Assembly: GCA_002633005.1 (NCBI GenBank)
Contig: NMRA01000075.1
Span: forward strand, 882,028 to 946,027
Reading direction: 5' to 3'
Length of the DNA: 64,000 nucleotides
Source of the DNA: Phoronis australis
Lineage: Eukaryota; Phoronida; Phoronidae
The stretch's first letter is position 1; each line of letters starts with the position of its first letter. The translations under genes and the position numbers were made by a program. Below the pieces are notes generated by a model, which was given only the letters and a program-made list of their open reading frames with translations, had not been told where the DNA came from and searched no databases. Shown here in pieces: positions 12,001 through 23,200 of this stretch.

Positions 12001-13173
12001 GCTCCAAAATAATGTTTTTAACATGTGCGTCTAAACTGCTCAGTTAGAAGCAACTCCGCAAACAGAGGCATGCGGATTAAGTTAAAGCACTTGTCCATGA
12101 AATGATTGCAAAATACATTTGTTCGGATGTAGGCGCATGGGACTGAAAACGCGCATACATGGTAATAAAACATCAATAACAATAACAGTAATAATGATAC
12201 TTAAAATACTTATAACAATAATAATATGGGAGTCTGTGATAACAAAAACTAACAAAAATAGTACTAAAATGAAGCTGATATTAATAATGACATCAATGAC
12301 AAACTCGACAATGGGATTATTAATTTTCTTATAAACAATATCATTTTTAACAATGAGCGCATGTTCTATACAAGTGATCGCAAATCCCGACCGGTCTTTC
12401 CAAGATTTCTGAGATAACATGGTACTAAGGGGAGCTAGAGCCTCGCGGCAACCTAAGTTACGGCAATAAAGGTATGCTAAGGTGGCATCCAGCTATCAGA
12501 GGATTTATGTGTATTCGTGAAGGAGACGCTATTTTAATACAATTTCTAATGTTGATTTCTTTACTTTCCAAAAGGATGGACTTTCATCTTGTTGAGTCGC
12601 TAAACTGTTGGGTATCCTAACTTCCTAGAAGCAAACCCCGTCAAAATAAAACCAAGTGCCCCGTCAAAATACATTAGGTATTTGTACACCATGGCCTCCT
12701 CACACATTCCTTCATCTTAGAATATGATCTCATATTGGTGTTCCGCTTCGACACTGTATACCTAATGTTTATTTAACATGGGAATAAGTACGCATAAGTC
12801 CAATATTTCACAAAACGACATTGACAGTGCTTTGTGGTCGTGCTTAGATATCAACATAACGACACTGACAGTGCTTTGTGGTAGTGTTTAGATTTCAACA
12901 TGACTCGTCTTTTTAGATGCATGTGTACGACTTTCAGAAAGCTAGAGTATAGTAGCCTCAACCAGCACTAGTCAATTTTTATCTCACCCTTGATTCATAG
13001 TCGCTAGTTGACTTGTACATGACGGAGGTAGCCCCTATTTCATTCAATAAGTCATGACCTAATTTAACGCTATTCATTTGAGACAAGTTGGTAACCAGAT
13101 ATTTAGTCCCTGCTTTACTCACCTTAAACGTTCCCAGAAATATCGTCAAGGTGATCACGACAAATCGCCACAT
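5294..13173 (-). CDS. ZU5-UPA-death-domain single-pass receptor, UNC5CL-like (spliced gene)
   Basis: Coding exons, in order on the minus strand: 12988-13173, 9843-10148, 7376-8944, 6764-6901, 6351-6509, 5294-6061. All have GT/AG ends and all junctions are phase 0, giving about 1041 residues. Residues 1-20 are a signal peptide (MWRFVVITLTIFLGTFKVSKA). Residues 21-132 are a short Ser/Thr/Asn-rich ectodomain. Residues about 133-158 are a membrane span followed by HKKRK. Residues 165-400 are a Ser-rich linker. ZU5 is at about 406-536 (FAIGSFSSSGGVL, IIPPHAV, FGPEIDLGPDG). A UPA-like region is at about 650-786 and a death-like fold at about 815-900, followed by a Ser/Asn-rich tail. The cytoplasmic order ZU5-UPA-death is that of netrin receptors UNC5, but there are no Ig or thrombospondin domains, so UNC5CL-like is the better match. 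The role is inferred to be death-domain signalling at a membrane; the ligand is unknown. A MITE lies beside the donor of exon 2. Confidence 0.8.
6351..6509 (-). CDS. Receptor exon 5 (UPA-like)
   Basis: 53 codons, phase 0 at both ends. It starts ALSEEHILSNQYDHVEFTIK and ends GCTEVK at a GTAAAA donor. Confidence 0.7.
6764..6901 (-). CDS. Receptor exon 4 (UPA-like)
   Basis: 46 codons, phase 0 at both ends. It starts DIIIKEPGNQATAPCSFIF after TTTTTTCAG and ends at a GTACAT donor. It is short, beta-rich sequence between ZU5 and the death domain, as expected for UPA. Confidence 0.7.
7376..8944 (-). CDS. Receptor exon 3 (linker, ZU5, start of UPA)
   Basis: 523 codons, phase 0 at both ends. The first half is Ser-rich juxtamembrane sequence. 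ZU5 lies at about exon residues 242-372. A second Ser-rich, low-complexity linker (SSNSSGTTSSSGACACPDSS) follows, and then the start of the UPA-like strand region (TMTISLCCFVETCEQMIKMR). Confidence 0.8.
9302..9828. mobile_element. 527-bp MITE with inverted ends
   Basis: The left end GGGCCGTTGGGGGAAAGTG (9302) and the right end, read on the other strand from 9828, match except for one extra base, and similarity continues through TCGCCG. Interior sub-terminal blocks repeat the palindromic motif ACGCTCGTAATT on both sides. A short open frame from 9576 (MADQFAAAVSAIVQERAAQQQ) may be a relic of a transposase N-terminus. Target duplication is not clear. The single N at 9526 lies between two near-identical 26-bp direct copies. 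Confidence 0.75.
9843..10148 (-). CDS. Receptor exon 2 (membrane span)
   Basis: 102 codons. The acceptor is TTTTCATTTCAG. The exon carries the end of the ectodomain with NLS and NGT sequons, the membrane span VHVVATVVGACVALVAVG with following AAIFVF, and the basic stop-transfer HKKRKM. The donor is ATG/GTGAGT. Confidence 0.75.
10601..10645 (-). other. Candidate Cys-rich micro-exon of the receptor
   Basis: A 45-nt stretch between an acceptor (CTGTTTCAG) and a strong donor (GTAAGT) enters and leaves in phase 0, so it could be inserted between exons 1 and 2. It would read HLRTCCLRNGAVCEN. It has no other support and may be chance. Confidence 0.25.
12160..12330. repeat. AT-rich AATAAC-type simple repeat in receptor intron 1
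   Basis: Imperfect runs of AATAAT, AACAGT and ATAATGATA make low-complexity open frames on both strands. It is inside the 2.8-kb first intron of the receptor gene. Confidence 0.6.
12988..13173 (-). CDS. Receptor exon 1 (signal peptide)
   Basis: 62 codons from ATG at 13173. A basic-hydrophobic start is followed by a cleavable-looking AGTK junction. The donor is AGG/GTGAG and the exon ends in phase 0, which matches the start of the membrane-span exon. Confidence 0.7.
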
Positions 13174-16100
13174 TGTAAATCTTGTTTCAAACTGCTTGTT
13201 GTCCTTAAAATTTCAGTTTAGGATTTCTTGATATACTGGCCTTCGTCCTGGCCATATTGACAAATGGTCGAGGTTGTGTCATCCATATCTCCTTTGATTC
13301 AGGTGTGCCTTTTACCTTAAAATGTCAATCGAAAATCTTGCGACGTCGTCAAATTATAGTAAATCCAGGAAAATGATCAAAACTGTCGATTTTTAGACCG
13401 AAGCAATTGTTTGGTAACACTTGAAAACGAGTTCAACAGATCAACGATAAACAGGTAGCTGCTCACCTGTACGAGTGTCTATTGTTATCAGCCTCGTTAT
13501 CAGGACACGTTTCTATAAATAGATATGACATCAAGTATAGCGTCACATTTCTCTGGACGGGAATTTCTCTTGTGAGTCCGAGGTTGGAACAACAGGACGT
13601 TGTATTAATTTTGATTTCAGATCGCATTATTCTGGTACATTTTAGCTCAGTAATAATACGACCGTGTACGTTTGTCCAATAGGCAAGTATAACAAATTTG
13701 TTGGTGTAGATATTTACTACCTCAATTTCGTCCTTGGCCTAGTGCACGCGTATTATCTAGGATTCAAAATTAGGCCCCGAGCATCAATTTAGTATTTACG
13801 ATAAAATCTGCAGTCGCCATACATTATTTTACTGCATCGACCGAATCGCTGGTAAGCTGTATACGCTGGGCTGCGCGAGCGGTGGCAGACAACAAAAGTG
13901 TACTCGCCTGCCCATGCCGGTGTCTGAGCAGTACACACAATGTTGTGGCATACTTCCACTGATTAATGTGGTCAGAAATATATTATGACCAGCGGAAAAT
14001 TGCGTCTACATTTACATCAGTTGTAAGTCCATCTGTCAAAAGAAATACATTTAAGCAATTGAGTTTGTGCAGTTCAAATGTTAGTGTATTTTGGTATATA
14101 AAACCTAGGCCTATGCAAATGTAAATACTGGTGAGGTAGCACGTGTGAAATCTTACAATAGTTTATGATCGACATGTGTCCCCTGCAGTCGTCGTTATCT
14201 CACATGCATCTGGCCGGGGCCCGAGGTTGGGTCATTAAAACAGTCGTCGTGACAATAATAACAATAACAGTAACAATAAAAATGATAATGATAATAATAA
14301 TTGTTCTATTATTGTAGTTTTATAGGTGAATCATCCTACTTGTAAAGAAGTAATTAAATGTAAAAAATTACATCAAGGTGAGCGATCCTGCCTCTTTTAA
14401 AGGTTATACAGTACCTTATTGAAAAGAGTGCGTATTCATTCAAATATAGACGAAACTAGAGATTTTAACTTGGCAAAAGTTGCTATTTTCTGAAAGACAA
14501 AAGCATGTAAAAGTAGATTTTTTTTTACTTTCTCGGTACCAGGAATATGGAAGTAGCGGTTAGAGACCTTGGTACACAAAGACCAGGCAACACGGTAAAC
14601 ATAGTTTATCCAACATGCATAGGAATACTACTTACGTATCCTATCGGGAATTCATTTCATCTGGAATGTTTCAACGAGACCTATTTGCATCACCGTGGCA
14701 ATACCTTGTTGCCGTGTTCTCCGGCTTGTTGTTATATGACGTCATATATAAGCCAAATACGGTTCCCAAGAGGGTTATAATAAGCGACAAGACAATCTAC
14801 ATGTAGCTGTCAAAGTGTTGAATAACCAGTAAAGTTTTATTTCATAATAAATTTATCAGAATTTTCTGTTTGTGAAAGCACTGAACCGTACAATAATATC
14901 AAAAGTCGTCGGAAACAATCCATCCGGGAATGTAAAAATTGAATCATTCCCTGAACGGAGTTGTGAAGCAGTGTGTCGTTTTAGCTTCGATGAATTTCTG
15001 AATTTTCTTGGTCTACTTTCGTGTCTTAGCTTCTGGACTGTAAATAGCTGTGGAAACATTTCCCGTGCTGATCAACGCATTGGAAAATAACGGTGGAAAC
15101 TGGGCTTATTTGCAGAACTTGAGGTAAGGACTGTATCACAAAAAGGAGATTTTACGCTACGATTCAACTAGCAGCGACGGAGATTTGAAGGCTGCGAGAA
15201 GACGATCGTCTGAGTAAAAAACGCATACTCGATATTAGGTCGCAAATTCCTGTGAAGACCTTAGGTCTCAGTGTTCATATACTGTATGCATCCATAACGA
15301 AACGTTTTCGTTTTTATTTGAATTAGATTTTTGGCTGATTTTTGGCCGGGGACGATACTTAGCTTGACCTATTTATGATGACCAAGATGGAAACTTCAGC
15401 GAGGCCCAAAAATAGCCGCCTGATCACTGTGCGTCGGAATTTTCATTCGTAAATCTTGTCTGGTTTTAGAGAAGTAAAACTGCTTTTTCAGGAACGACGC
15501 CTTGGAATAACGATTTAGGTAACCCAAATGAACGAGCTCAATCAAGTTTGGCGTTGCACTCGGGAATTAACTCCACCAGGAGACTGCTCACCAACCGTGA
15601 AATACGACTTCTACAGTTGTATACGGCTCTACTTTCCCGTATTTCACAGTTAATAACGTGACGTATACAACAGCCATATTTCTACATATCTGGGATAACG
15701 TGGCCATATCTATTAAAATTTGGCAAAAAGAAAGGTATATATTGACAGCAAAATAATGGTATCAATAGAGTGAAATTTTTATTTGATATAAGATGCTGTT
15801 GCAGTTTGTTAAAATATTATTTCGTTTTCGTTTTCTGCAACTTGGAGTTTTTTCCTGAAAGTCACAAAAGTCTTATCTGTTGTTAGCCCACATGCAAAAG
15901 TAAGACATTTGATAAACAACGTGTAATGTTGTTTTGGATACCGTAAATCATGATATTTGAAAGTTCCATCCCATCAGCCGTTGTTAAAATATGATGCTTC
16001 AAATTTGTACAAGGCAACTTCCTACATAACCCTCCAATTTACTGGTCTCGCAATCAACATTATGAAATTGTCTGATTAACTTTTGTGAATTGATCTCGTA

Positions 16101-16490
16101 ATGAACATGTTTAAACTGCTCTCGTATTCATGACACTGTGCCATTTTTGTGGTCACGTAGCTATGCGTTTTTGGGAAAATGTCATTTTGTGGAATGATAC
16201 CTTTCACCAACCTTCATCAATGTTTTTACTTAATTTTTATCACAATGCCCAAAAACTGTGTCTGAGATTTTCCATAACTATTGCCCATGGTTTTTAATCG
16301 CAAAAATACGTTCAGCGTTTACCACTGCTCTAAGCATAGCTCAACTCTTAATAATAAATTAAACATAAAAACGCCAATTCTGATAAAAAACTCCGTTTTC
16401 AAATCCAGGAGTTGTGCTGCCAGAGAAACTTAGAAAGTCAAACCCGATTAAAAACGACGTTTGAAGTCGTTTTTGAGTCAATAATCAAAC
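13174..16490. other. Upstream region of the receptor gene
   Basis: This should hold the 5' UTR and promoter of the receptor gene. No recognised coding sequence. A CAATAA/AATGATA simple repeat is at about 14250-14305. Confidence 0.45.
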
Positions 16491-16499
16491 ACTCGTCGT

Positions 16500-16960
16500 T
16501 TCGTTCTCCATTTATGTTCCACACTACATTTTACGGTCGTGAAATTCGATGTAGTATATTTAAGTTTCCTTTTTATTTTAATTTTCAAGTTAGCACTTAA
16601 GTCATAAGCGAAACTAGTAATTAGCCTACTTTAACACCCTTCTAGCGCGTTGCCAAAGCCGATCATTTGATCGAAAGCAGGTGGAGTAATATGTATGTTT
16701 GCAAGTCACATTCGAGTGAGTCACAGACAACGCCGTGTTTATCACGGTAAATTGCACGAAACTACACAGACATATTCAGCGAGAGTCACTTGCCATGAAA
16801 TGTCAGAGCTTGAGGGATTTCTAATGCAGACCATCCATCGGTATGCGAACTTCCATTGCAGGCCTTGCCAGGGCTGCTTCGGGACTAAGTACGGCTTCAT
16901 CTGAAGCAGAAATGAGTGTCTCATGCTGTCAATTTACACGCGACCTTCATTTTGAATTCT
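16500..16960. repeat. Diverged repeat shared with 35540-36000
   Basis: Shared blocks include TTTTACGGTC.TGAAATT, CCGATCA..TGATCGA.AG.AGGTGGAGT, TCGAGTGAGTCAC.GACAACG and TTCGGGAC.AAGT. The partner lies just downstream of SLC6 copy B. The repeat is either part of the duplicated SLC6 3' flank or an interspersed element next to the integrase remnant. Confidence 0.6.
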
Positions 16961-17052
16961 GACTCAGTATATTTATTCCCAAAATAACCTTCACGCTGCG
17001 GTGGCCATCGCCCGTTTCTGTTTGATTATCTCGGGAAGAAGGGGCGACTTGA

Positions 17053-18140
17053 TTGAAGAGTACCACATTCCTGGATTCAAGCACTTTGGAGTCAATGTTA
17101 CTGCAAACGAATTACGTCTACTCTCAGTTTAAGACAGTTGAGGCGCAGCTTAGGCGAAGCAACAAACAAGATATTGGTGCTGTTCGTGACGTCGTCGAAC
17201 GAGAGCTGGCAGGAACAGTAGAAAACCTTGGTTATCGCGCCATGCACAGCAAAGTTACCAATGTCCATAGGATAGTATCCGACAGGGAAACTGAAGTGCG
17301 CCAAGTGCTTCATTTCCTGAAGCCTGACGGAGTGCAATTTCGGAGGCAGAGAAGGTTGGTTAGGCGGGCCTATCACACCCGTGGCTCGAAGCATTTGTGT
17401 ACATGGACAGTTGGGACAAGTTTAAGCCATTTGGCTTGTGCGTACACGGTTGTATTGTTTAGGTTGTTTAGGCATATGGTTGGAAGTGGCTTCAACACAC
17501 AATGACCCGAATACTATATGGAAGTATTTTTAAGATGCACGGTGAACTAAAAGGTCTCCCTGAAGTTGTAAGAGCGGGCTGTGATACATAAAATATTAAC
17601 GTTGAACTCATGCAGACCTTCCTTCCCGGCGTTCATGACAATAACCCAAGCAAGACTGGGTGCAACTTTTATGTATGGGCATTCGACTGAAAATGAGAGA
17701 ATTGAATGTTGGTGGAGCAGCGTTGGGGCGATGGGAATGACTTCATTTATTGACAACTTTAAGACTCTTGAACAACACGGCATACACGTAGATGCGTTCA
17801 ATCAAACTGACCTGCAATGTATCAGGTATTGTTATATACGCCTATTGCGACGAGAAATAGACACTGTCTGACAACTGTGAATGCACATACTATTAGAAAC
17901 CAGAATACACCGCATGGTAAACCTGATTTCACCTGTCGCGTGTTCCAATGTTTGGCGGAGTGTTTACGTGGCGTCGTCAGAAATGAACTCGATGTCCCAA
18001 ATGACCATCTTGCACGCCAAGTACCTGACTGCGATGAAGAATTACAAGAACTATTTGGCTTTTTGCGCGATGAAAATGGCATCGACATACCAAGCACCTT
18101 GAACGAGGCCATTGGCTTTTTCGTATGGTTTCTGCACTAG
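17053..18140 (+). pseudogene. Integrase-core (retroviral-type DDE, rva_4-like) transposon gene, broken
   Basis: Pieces follow in family order but in several frames. A helical N-terminal part includes NLGYRAMHSKV and VRQVLHFLKPDGV, then RRQRRLVRRAYHTRG (17053-17394). After a frameshift comes YMDSWDKFKPFGLCVHGCI (about 17398-17456). Another frame reads IWLEVASTHNDPNTIWKYF, ended by a stop. GLPEVVRAGCDT follows, with an in-frame stop. The track then continues as GHSTENERIECWWS and RNQNTPHGKPDF to 18140. The motifs ENxRIExWW and H-G-x-I-D-type are those of integrase-core proteins common in invertebrate and fish genomes. At least three disruptions make it inactive. The element ends are not identified. 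Confidence 0.7.
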
Positions 18141-20081
18141 GTTCATGATAACCGATAACTTAACTTAGGTCGCCAGCCATCCGTTTTACTAGCATTTATC
18201 AACGAATCAAAGAAGTTATTTTATCGTTTTTGTTTTGACACTCGATGGTCATGTTTTGTATAGGTTTACGATAAGTTTTGGTAGTGTGATCAAACCGCCA
18301 AGGGCAACTAGCATTTTTATTTCTCTTTTCAAATGACGTTATTACTTCACATCCTTCTTTTTCTCAAACAGATAATAAACTATTTGAAAACATAACAACA
18401 AAATCAGATCATTGGTGAATGCATGTCAGGTAATTTTATTGATTACTGGTAAAAATAGCCATTGTTCCACAATGCCCAACATATTGGTATTAAGAGCGTA
18501 ACAAGTGCTACCGACTGGTTTTTATTGATTGATGCTCCTGCGCTAGTTTACAGTGCCACCTGTGTCCGGTTTGTTTTCAAGCTTTTTAACTACATTTGTC
18601 GATTTTTGTTTCAGTGGTTTTACGTGTCACTTACAATTGAATTTCAGTGTTGGTAAAATGCAGTTCGTCTACCAATATTGTCTGTTTTCAAGTCCGTACC
18701 GGTACTAATAAACCGTTGTTTCCACAACGAATACTCGAAGTAGTTTGGAGAGAAACAGGTTGCAAACTAAATTGAATGCATGGTTAAGGGCGTTGAGAGG
18801 GGGTGGACAGGAGGGCCCACACATAGGGGTCAGTGACAGTTCAGCAGGTTCGTCGGTGAAGGAAAATAAAACAAAAAACGTCACAACAAAAAATATCAGT
18901 TGCAGAGGTTTGGGCCCGTTGGCCTCAATCGCACATGAATGGTAACTCAGAAACCCAGGAGGACCCCCCCTCGAAAATGTTGACGTGAACATTTTTAAAA
19001 AATGCTACGTGTATCTATATAACTGCTGACAGCAGTAAAAGAAGAGACGATGTAGATTACGTAATTGTGTATATTGTATAGTACGGGCTGCAGGCATTTT
19101 GCACAAAAAATGAATGTTCTAAAGGTAAACTAAGTTTTCAGCGGCAATCTTGCCCTAAAAATAGCCGATTGCTACTCGGGCAAAACTGTAGTATTAAAGC
19201 TGGTAGGTCCTATTTGTACAGTACTCCACGAATAACCTTACGCAAATGCACCTCTGTAAAGAATGGATAATTGTGAACATAATCTGTTACGTCGCCGGCG
19301 TCAGTGTTCAGCGATTGTTGCCGGGACATTTATATGCAAATGAACTTCTGAGTTGGCCGGGCGCAATCAAATGTTCGACCTGGGTGCGGCAGTCGAGAGC
19401 CAGCCGTGACACAGTGTAGACGTGTTAGAAGCCGTTCTCAGAAAGTGGAACGTTTGTTTCTACAGTAGACTTGGGACATTCAGCGGACAAAGATGATGGG
19501 GTCGGAGGCTGACCACAAAAGACTGTTGCACGGACTGTGTGAAATAAGATGGACTCTTGACTCAGTAATATTAGTTTGGGGTGCCATGTGGAGAGTGGTC
19601 TACCCAGTGACGAAACTTATTAGTTGTGTGTAAATGTTCGTTGTTGAATGTTGGAGCTTCATTAAATATTATTTCTTTTAAACTTAATGTTTCTATTAAA
19701 TTGTCTCATTAAAGTCACGTCGTGACAACCTTTTCAACCGTACTCCTTAGAAACTCATATTTCTGAGCCACTACATTGTCATGGGCATATCACTTTAGCA
19801 AAAAATTCAAATGACAGCTGCACTGGAAAAATATATTTTACGTAAGAAGGAAGTTGACCCAGCTTTCAACGTTTGTAAAAGCAGATGGGAATCTATCTGG
19901 CGTGAAACAGGGTATAACGATCATGGATTCGCATGGGCGGCGCACAATAGATGGCTGGGGGGATGCAGTCTTCCCCCCCCCCACTTTTTCAGTGCTGCGC
20001 CGTCCATGAACCAAGACAAATAAGTGACAATATTAATAAAAAACAACGAGATTGTTCAACTTCAGAATGTTTCGATGCCTC
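18141..20081. other. Stretch downstream of SLC6 copy A, no exon found
   Basis: The missing C-terminal exon of copy A was expected here, but nothing resembling copy B exon 12 was recognised on the minus strand. A G-rich block lies at 18790-18830. Short frames such as 19811-20023 show no family signature. Confidence 0.4.
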
Positions 20082-20082
20082 N

Positions 20083-20246
20083 TACAAAAATAACTTGTAG
20101 GCTGCTACAACGGGTATCCAGATGGCTGAGAGTCCTGCCAGGGACCAGCCTACGCCCACGGCCCAGTCGGGATAGACGTAGACACCACGTGCGCTGGTCT
20201 CGTATGTCAACTCAGAGTATTCAATGGCGCTTAAAATGAACACGGC
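20083..20246 (-). CDS. SLC6-A exon 11, truncated (TM11 end, TM12)
   Basis: It reads [19 protein letters not shown] onward to AAYKLFL and stops at the N at 20082. From the N leftwards the sequence no longer matches copy B, so the join is either an assembly gap or a rearrangement. Confidence 0.85.
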
Positions 20247-23200
20247 CTGTAAAGAACAATTCGAATGATAAAAACTGTATGTCAGACAACAACTGATCAT
20301 CTATGTCTCACAAGACGCCAGGCTGAAGTCGAAGAGACATCCAACGAAACCATGTGAAAATAAGCAAATTGCGTTAGAACAAGTTTATTACTTGAAAAAC
20401 AATTCAGTAAACAGATAAACATAATCATGTTTACCCGGTTTTTGTATTCTTTAATACGTTTATGATACTCAGAGGATTAGCAAAACTCGAAGAAAGGAGC
20501 TTTTTGTTTCAAAAACATTTAATTCAAAACTATTTCTACGTTTTATCACCATTGCGGCCCCAGCAATCATGAACTAAACATTGCTACCAACACTTAGCTA
20601 CAGTGTATACTGAATGGCGATCACTTACAATGCAAAATATAGGTGACGTCAGAGCCCAAGAAAACTTCATGAACGGATCGATGCGGAAACCGTACATCAT
20701 CTCAAGGTTGTCATAGAAACGGTTAACTCCGTACAGCCAAGCAATGGCGACACATTCAAAGAAGGCAACTAAGAGAAGAATTCTACTGCCGGAGTAGTAG
20801 TCAAAAAGTTGGAAGATGAACATTCCACCCTGGAAGAGTAAGTAAGTACATCGTTAGTGTTACATGTACGATTAGTAGAAGTGACGACTGGCCATTATTA
20901 CGTGTACCAATGGTATAAGACGTGTCGGATCACGTGCAAATCTGTTACAGTTACGTGTGCTAATGGTTTATGTTATGTTTGAACTACACGTAAGCTCAAC
21001 CCAGTGGCTCAGCAAGTGTCAGCCTCACTTTGGAATAGATCATGTGCTGGATGCGAAAATACTGGATGTGATGGTTTGGCGAGGCATCGTTTTTACAGAC
21101 GAAGTTTTGTTAGATGATATAATTGTTTTGTAACTACTACATTTAAACTGGGCTATAAAACAATAAAAACCGTAATGTATTTGTGGGCTCAGTTGTAAGT
21201 GTCGTCATTGTATGCCTGACATACTGTACGCTGAAATAAAGGCCGGTGATTTTACATTTACCTGTTAAATACCCTTGAGGTTACGTATAGGTCCCAACAA
21301 AAATGATCATTAATTTTGAACATCATATATCATAACTGATCGCCTTTATTCACACGAAACTTTGAGGTACACTGCATTATGGGAAGTTACAAGGAATTGT
21401 TTTTAAAGTGTTCCACTTTTGCTCGAGGTCCTATCAATTTAGAACATTTAAGATTGTCTAAAAAAATGATGGGGTTATTTAGAAAACTGTAACAGATGTT
21501 TTAAGATTGAATTTTGAACATTTTTATGTCACAGGAAATTTGACTATGCTAGTACACATGATCACGTGACCCCAGTAATGGCAAAGTTTTACAGGCGTTT
21601 TTCTTTCAGAAAATATAATTATGTTTTACTCAGATACTTAATCTTGAATTCTTGCAATTTCTTGCTCAAGCTAGAGTTGCTTTTCATAAAGCAGACACGG
21701 CAACCTTTAACAGCGAATGCAAAGGTTTCCGCGTTGGGCTGCTTTCAGGAAATCACTTCACTCCCCGATAATTTCACTTTAAGATCTCCTAAAAAGACAT
21801 ATAAAGATACGCTAGATCATAGAACGTCTGCACAGGACCGTCGCAATCAAAGATCTAACCCAGGGGGTAGAAAAACTGGGAAAAGCCACAATTCAAACAC
21901 GAAGTAATTTGAAGAACACTTATGGAATACATTGTATACAACGTTTTGTAATGCACATCTATATACATGTAGAAGCTTACTATCTATCGGATTCCTGTAC
22001 AATACAACTAATACAAAATGCATAAGTGTTATACTCCGTAAAATGCAAGGTACGTTGTTATATTTTGTAAATACATGATACAGCTTTGGTATTCCATGAT
22101 GCAAGATGCAAGTTGACAACACTTACGTGAGTGACCATACTTAGCCCGACTATGTACATAACTACGCATGTGCAAGCAATGAATATCGGCTTCCTCCATT
22201 TGCCTTGCACGGCTGGCACCATGTCAGACACGGCAGTGACGAAGCCTTCCACGCTAACAAACTGGAACGGAGTAAAACCGACATAATTGTTACAAATCCA
22301 GAAAAACAACCCAAGCCTTTGACAAATTTTTATGAACATTTCCCAAAAATTCAGCTCCATTACCACATACATGTATCTGGTAGCCGATCGAGGAGCTCGA
22401 TAGGTATCAACAGGAAACCGTCAAAACTGTTACTTGATTTGGAAATTTTAATATGATTACATGAACTGGAAACTATTTGACAAACCTAACCTTTTGATGT
22501 TTTGATGTTGTGTTCCTAAAAACATGAACGCGTATATTACGAAACTTACAGTTGTGTTACCCCCAACAGTGTGGTATAAACATATGAAACGGGATTCAAG
22601 ATGAGCTAGGAGAGTGCTGTGAATCGTTTTGTAGTTTTGTTTTACGCCTTGTAACTTTGCGTGCGTCAAAGAGTAATAATTTTTGTGAATTCAATCGATT
22701 TATTCTCTTCTTGGACATTTCCAGTCATGAAATATTCACAGCATCAATCAAAATCATTGTGCATCCTCTCTCAAAAAAGTTCATTATCGAGGTCTTGTCG
22801 TCCCTCGGAGTGTAAACAAACCCGCCTCTCGCAAAAAGAAATTTTATTGGCTTGAATGTTAAAATAAGATGATAACTGATGGTTAATTAGAAGGTTTCTC
22901 AATTAACAACCCCAGAAATAACCATGGGTTTAATTTCATCGCTTCAGTTTGAGGCATTATTTTAGCAGACGTGAAATTTGCACTAAAAATTTTGATTAAA
23001 GTAGATTTTTGAGCCCTTTTGGGATCCTCAGGGACCAAAAAACCCGGATTGTGCTACTTAAGCGCCCATTTCTAGCTTGTGTAGGTGATTTACTATAACA
23101 TTACGCACTAAAGCTTCTGTACACAACATTTTGAATAAAGTAATCCTATCTCTCGAACTGCATTGGAATGTGTGCCTATTGTTTTCCAACCAATTAAGAT

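Noticed and set aside
19811-20023. Plus-strand 70-codon frame (VCKSRWESIWRETGYND)
   Set aside because: It looks protein-like in part but matches no family I recognise and ends in a C-run; not enough support.
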